Source: Citrobacter rodentium NBRC 105723 = DSM 16636
Lineage (GTDB): Bacteria > Pseudomonadota > Gammaproteobacteria > Enterobacterales > Enterobacteriaceae
Length of the DNA stretch: 39,262 bases
Direction: 5' to 3'
Assembly: GCF_021278985.1 (NCBI RefSeq)
Contig: NZ_CP082834.1
Span: 1 to 39,262 of the forward strand
This document shows, piece after piece, positions 38,019 through 39,262 of the stretch (position 1 is its first letter; every line of letters begins with the position of its first letter). The translations under genes and the position numbers were made by a program. The notes under the pieces were generated by a model. That model saw only the letters and a program-made list of their open reading frames with translations, did not search any database and was not told where the DNA came from.

Positions 38019-39026
38019 TTAATCACTAAACCAGAACGACTCTTCGAAATCCCATCCGGTTATTTCATGCCATAACTTAACCTTCTGAAGATCTGGCCTT
38101 GATAATTTTAACTTATCATCATATTCCCTTAAAGAGATAAGGTAATTTTTCATAACATCGATACATTTTTTTGCCCAGGCAACCTCCGCAGAGCTTCCTT
38201 TAATGACCCTTGGTCTTGATGGCAATCGAGGACGTAACGGTTTAGTTGCTATTTTTTTTCCATCATATGTTTCATTCTCTACAAGATATGTGAACACAAC
38301 AGACTCGATCTTTCTGCCGGACTTGATACCTTCATAGGTAACACTCAGATTCGTATTTGCATTGATAATATCAACAGCAGGATCAAGCACCCGTTTCTTA
38401 AAATCCTTATATACTGGATATTTCCCTGTAAGGCCGGTTCGCTCCTTCATCCATTCAATGGTTATAGGATCTGTCGAGATCACTCCACTATGTTTCTTAT
38501 TTCGGTTCAGATTCTTATATTTATATAACCACGAATAAAGTCGAAATGAAAATGGTGTATCCAGTTTCACCATATGTTCAAGATTCATTTGTGTAAATTC
38601 GCTTTTCAGTTCATAAAGATATTGACTGACCGAATCTGAAAAACGCAAAGTTATGTCACTTTCACTATTCCCAACACCATATCTTATTGAAGAAAACCAG
38701 AATCGTTTGACTGCATCGATCCTTTTTTTTGCCTCGTTCCATTCATACGTAACAATTGGCTTTGAGCCTAAAGAACTCGCAGCAGATTTTAACTGTTCAT
38801 AACAATTTTTCGAATCTAAAGAAAAAGTGTCCCTGTATTCCTTCGCAAACAATGTATATTCATTTGCAGGCTGCGGTTTACGGCTATCAATCTTAGTCAA
38901 TGCCAGATACAGAAGACGCATTTCAATTAGCGTTATATCGTATGCACCTTCCAGCAATTGATTTCCCTGTGCCAACAAACTTTGAACATCATTACAGTCG
39001 CTATTTTTATTATTCTTTAAGACCAT
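38019..39026 (-). CDS. Replication initiator (Rep_3 superfamily)
   Basis: A 335-residue initiator with the two winged-helix domains of the RepB/pi superfamily. The first includes YDITLIEMRLLYLALTKID (about 33-51). The second includes LDTPFSFRLYSWLYKYKNLN and KYPVYKDFKKRVLDPAVDII, with the family's typical DNA-binding helix. It should bind the 22-bp iterons at 100-210 and 39124-39134, and at high level repress its own promoter. CAGGAAGGGG precedes the ATG. It is longer than R6K pi (305). Confidence 0.93.
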   Translation of the reverse strand: MVLKNNKNSDCNDVQSLLAQGNQLLEGAYDITLIEMRLLYLALTKIDSRKPQPANEYTLFAKEYRDTFSLDSKNCYEQLKSAASSLGSKPIVTYEWNEAKKRIDAVKRFWFSSIRYGVGNSESDITLRFSDSVSQYLYELKSEFTQMNLEHMVKLDTPFSFRLYSWLYKYKNLNRNKKHSGVISTDPITIEWMKERTGLTGKYPVYKDFKKRVLDPAVDIINANTNLSVTYEGIKSGRKIESVVFTYLVENETYDGKKIATKPLRPRLPSRPRVIKGSSAEVAWAKKCIDVMKNYLISLREYDDKLKLSRPDLQKVKLWHEITGWDFEESFWFSD

Positions 39027-39134
39027 ACAGATCCCCTTCCTGTGAGTTAAAAATCAAAAGAAGTTTCTCACACCCAAACTAGGGACGCAATTTTTTTTTG
39101 TCCCCACATAACTAATAAACCATAAATCTGTCCC
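39027..39134 (-). promoter_or_regulatory. rep promoter and operator with inverted half-iteron
   Basis: AACTAGGGAC at about 39077-39086 is the complement of the iteron variant GTCCCTAGTT seen near 106-115 and 206-215. A second GTCCCC (near 39100) and a full iteron (39124-39134) follow. Inverted partial iterons in front of rep are the usual operators through which Rep dimers repress their own gene. Confidence 0.6.
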
Positions 39135-39262
39135 CTGTTTGAAGAGTCAAACCTGGCTGAACGGCGCATTTTCACCCTCAGTCAGAGGCAGTCAATACAG
39201 CAAACCAGAAGGGAATGCATCATCAAAAACCCATCGAGCCAAACATCTTAAATGTGATCTAA

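Noticed and set aside
1..39262. Antibiotic-resistance genes, integron integrase IntI, tRNA or rRNA genes
   Set aside because: None were recognised in any frame. The recombinase at 33970 is ResD-like and no IntI-specific features or attC-type sites were seen.

Overview
This window looks like one complete, circularly permuted conjugative plasmid of an enterobacterium (Escherichia/Klebsiella/Enterobacter-like). Three DnaA boxes and five 22-bp-phased iterons lie at the left end; the rep gene and a sixth iteron lie at the right end, so the origin appears to be cut by the window edge. Circularity is inferred, not shown. There is no resistance gene, no rRNA or tRNA, and no CRISPR array. The conjugation genes follow the IncX (PilX/Tax) plan: a MOBP relaxase, a VirB3-VirB4 fusion, a VirD4 coupling protein after VirB11, and a topoisomerase III / Hha / H-NS block. 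The Rep protein and iterons are not obviously those of R6K, so I do not assign an incompatibility group.

Layout. 1-240 origin (with 39027-39262). 240-1128 no clear gene, with a ColE1-like segment. 1129-2024 a RelB/RelE toxin-antitoxin pair and a frameshifted HigA-like gene. 2100-2230 an inverted partial copy of the parA promoter region and a perfect 36-bp palindrome. 2241-6379 the probable leading region: two identical 420-bp promoter-bearing repeats, a J-domain gene, small unknown genes and a HicAB pair. 6380-6740 probable oriT region, ending in one arm of a 92-bp inverted repeat. 6743-9060 relaxosome and regulators: TaxA-like accessory protein, TaxC-like relaxase, LuxR-type regulator, EexN-like exclusion lipoprotein. 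9319-22909 the type IV secretion system, virB1 to virB11 plus virD4, Cag12 and TrbM/KikA homologues, with an IS903-like element inserted in virB5. 23010-24425 a trimeric autotransporter adhesin. 24454-28010 small secreted and membrane proteins, a secreted thermonuclease and unknown genes. 28015-30851 topB, hha and hns. 30955-31611 a lipoprotein.

The most unusual stretch is 31645-34794. A ResD-like tyrosine recombinase points away from a short array of minus-strand genes (a PD-(D/E)XK nuclease and a membrane protein). Copies of a ~26-bp dyad with CTGGACA / TGTCCAG-type arms separate these genes. This resembles an integron in layout, but with a plasmid-resolvase-type enzyme.

34899-36026 is a ParA / ribbon-helix-helix partition operon surrounded by TGTGTA-type palindromes. 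It is followed by three tiny membrane proteins (36063-36823). On the minus strand come a DUF2726-like gene driven from the second arm of the 92-bp repeat, a membrane protein, and rep.

How the parts work together. Rep acts on the iterons. ParA and its partner, two toxin-antitoxin pairs and the recombinase keep the plasmid. TaxA/TaxC process oriT and VirD4 passes DNA to the VirB channel. Hha/H-NS and the repeated operator elements probably keep transfer genes quiet. The IS insertion in virB5 predicts that this copy is impaired in pilus assembly and transfer.
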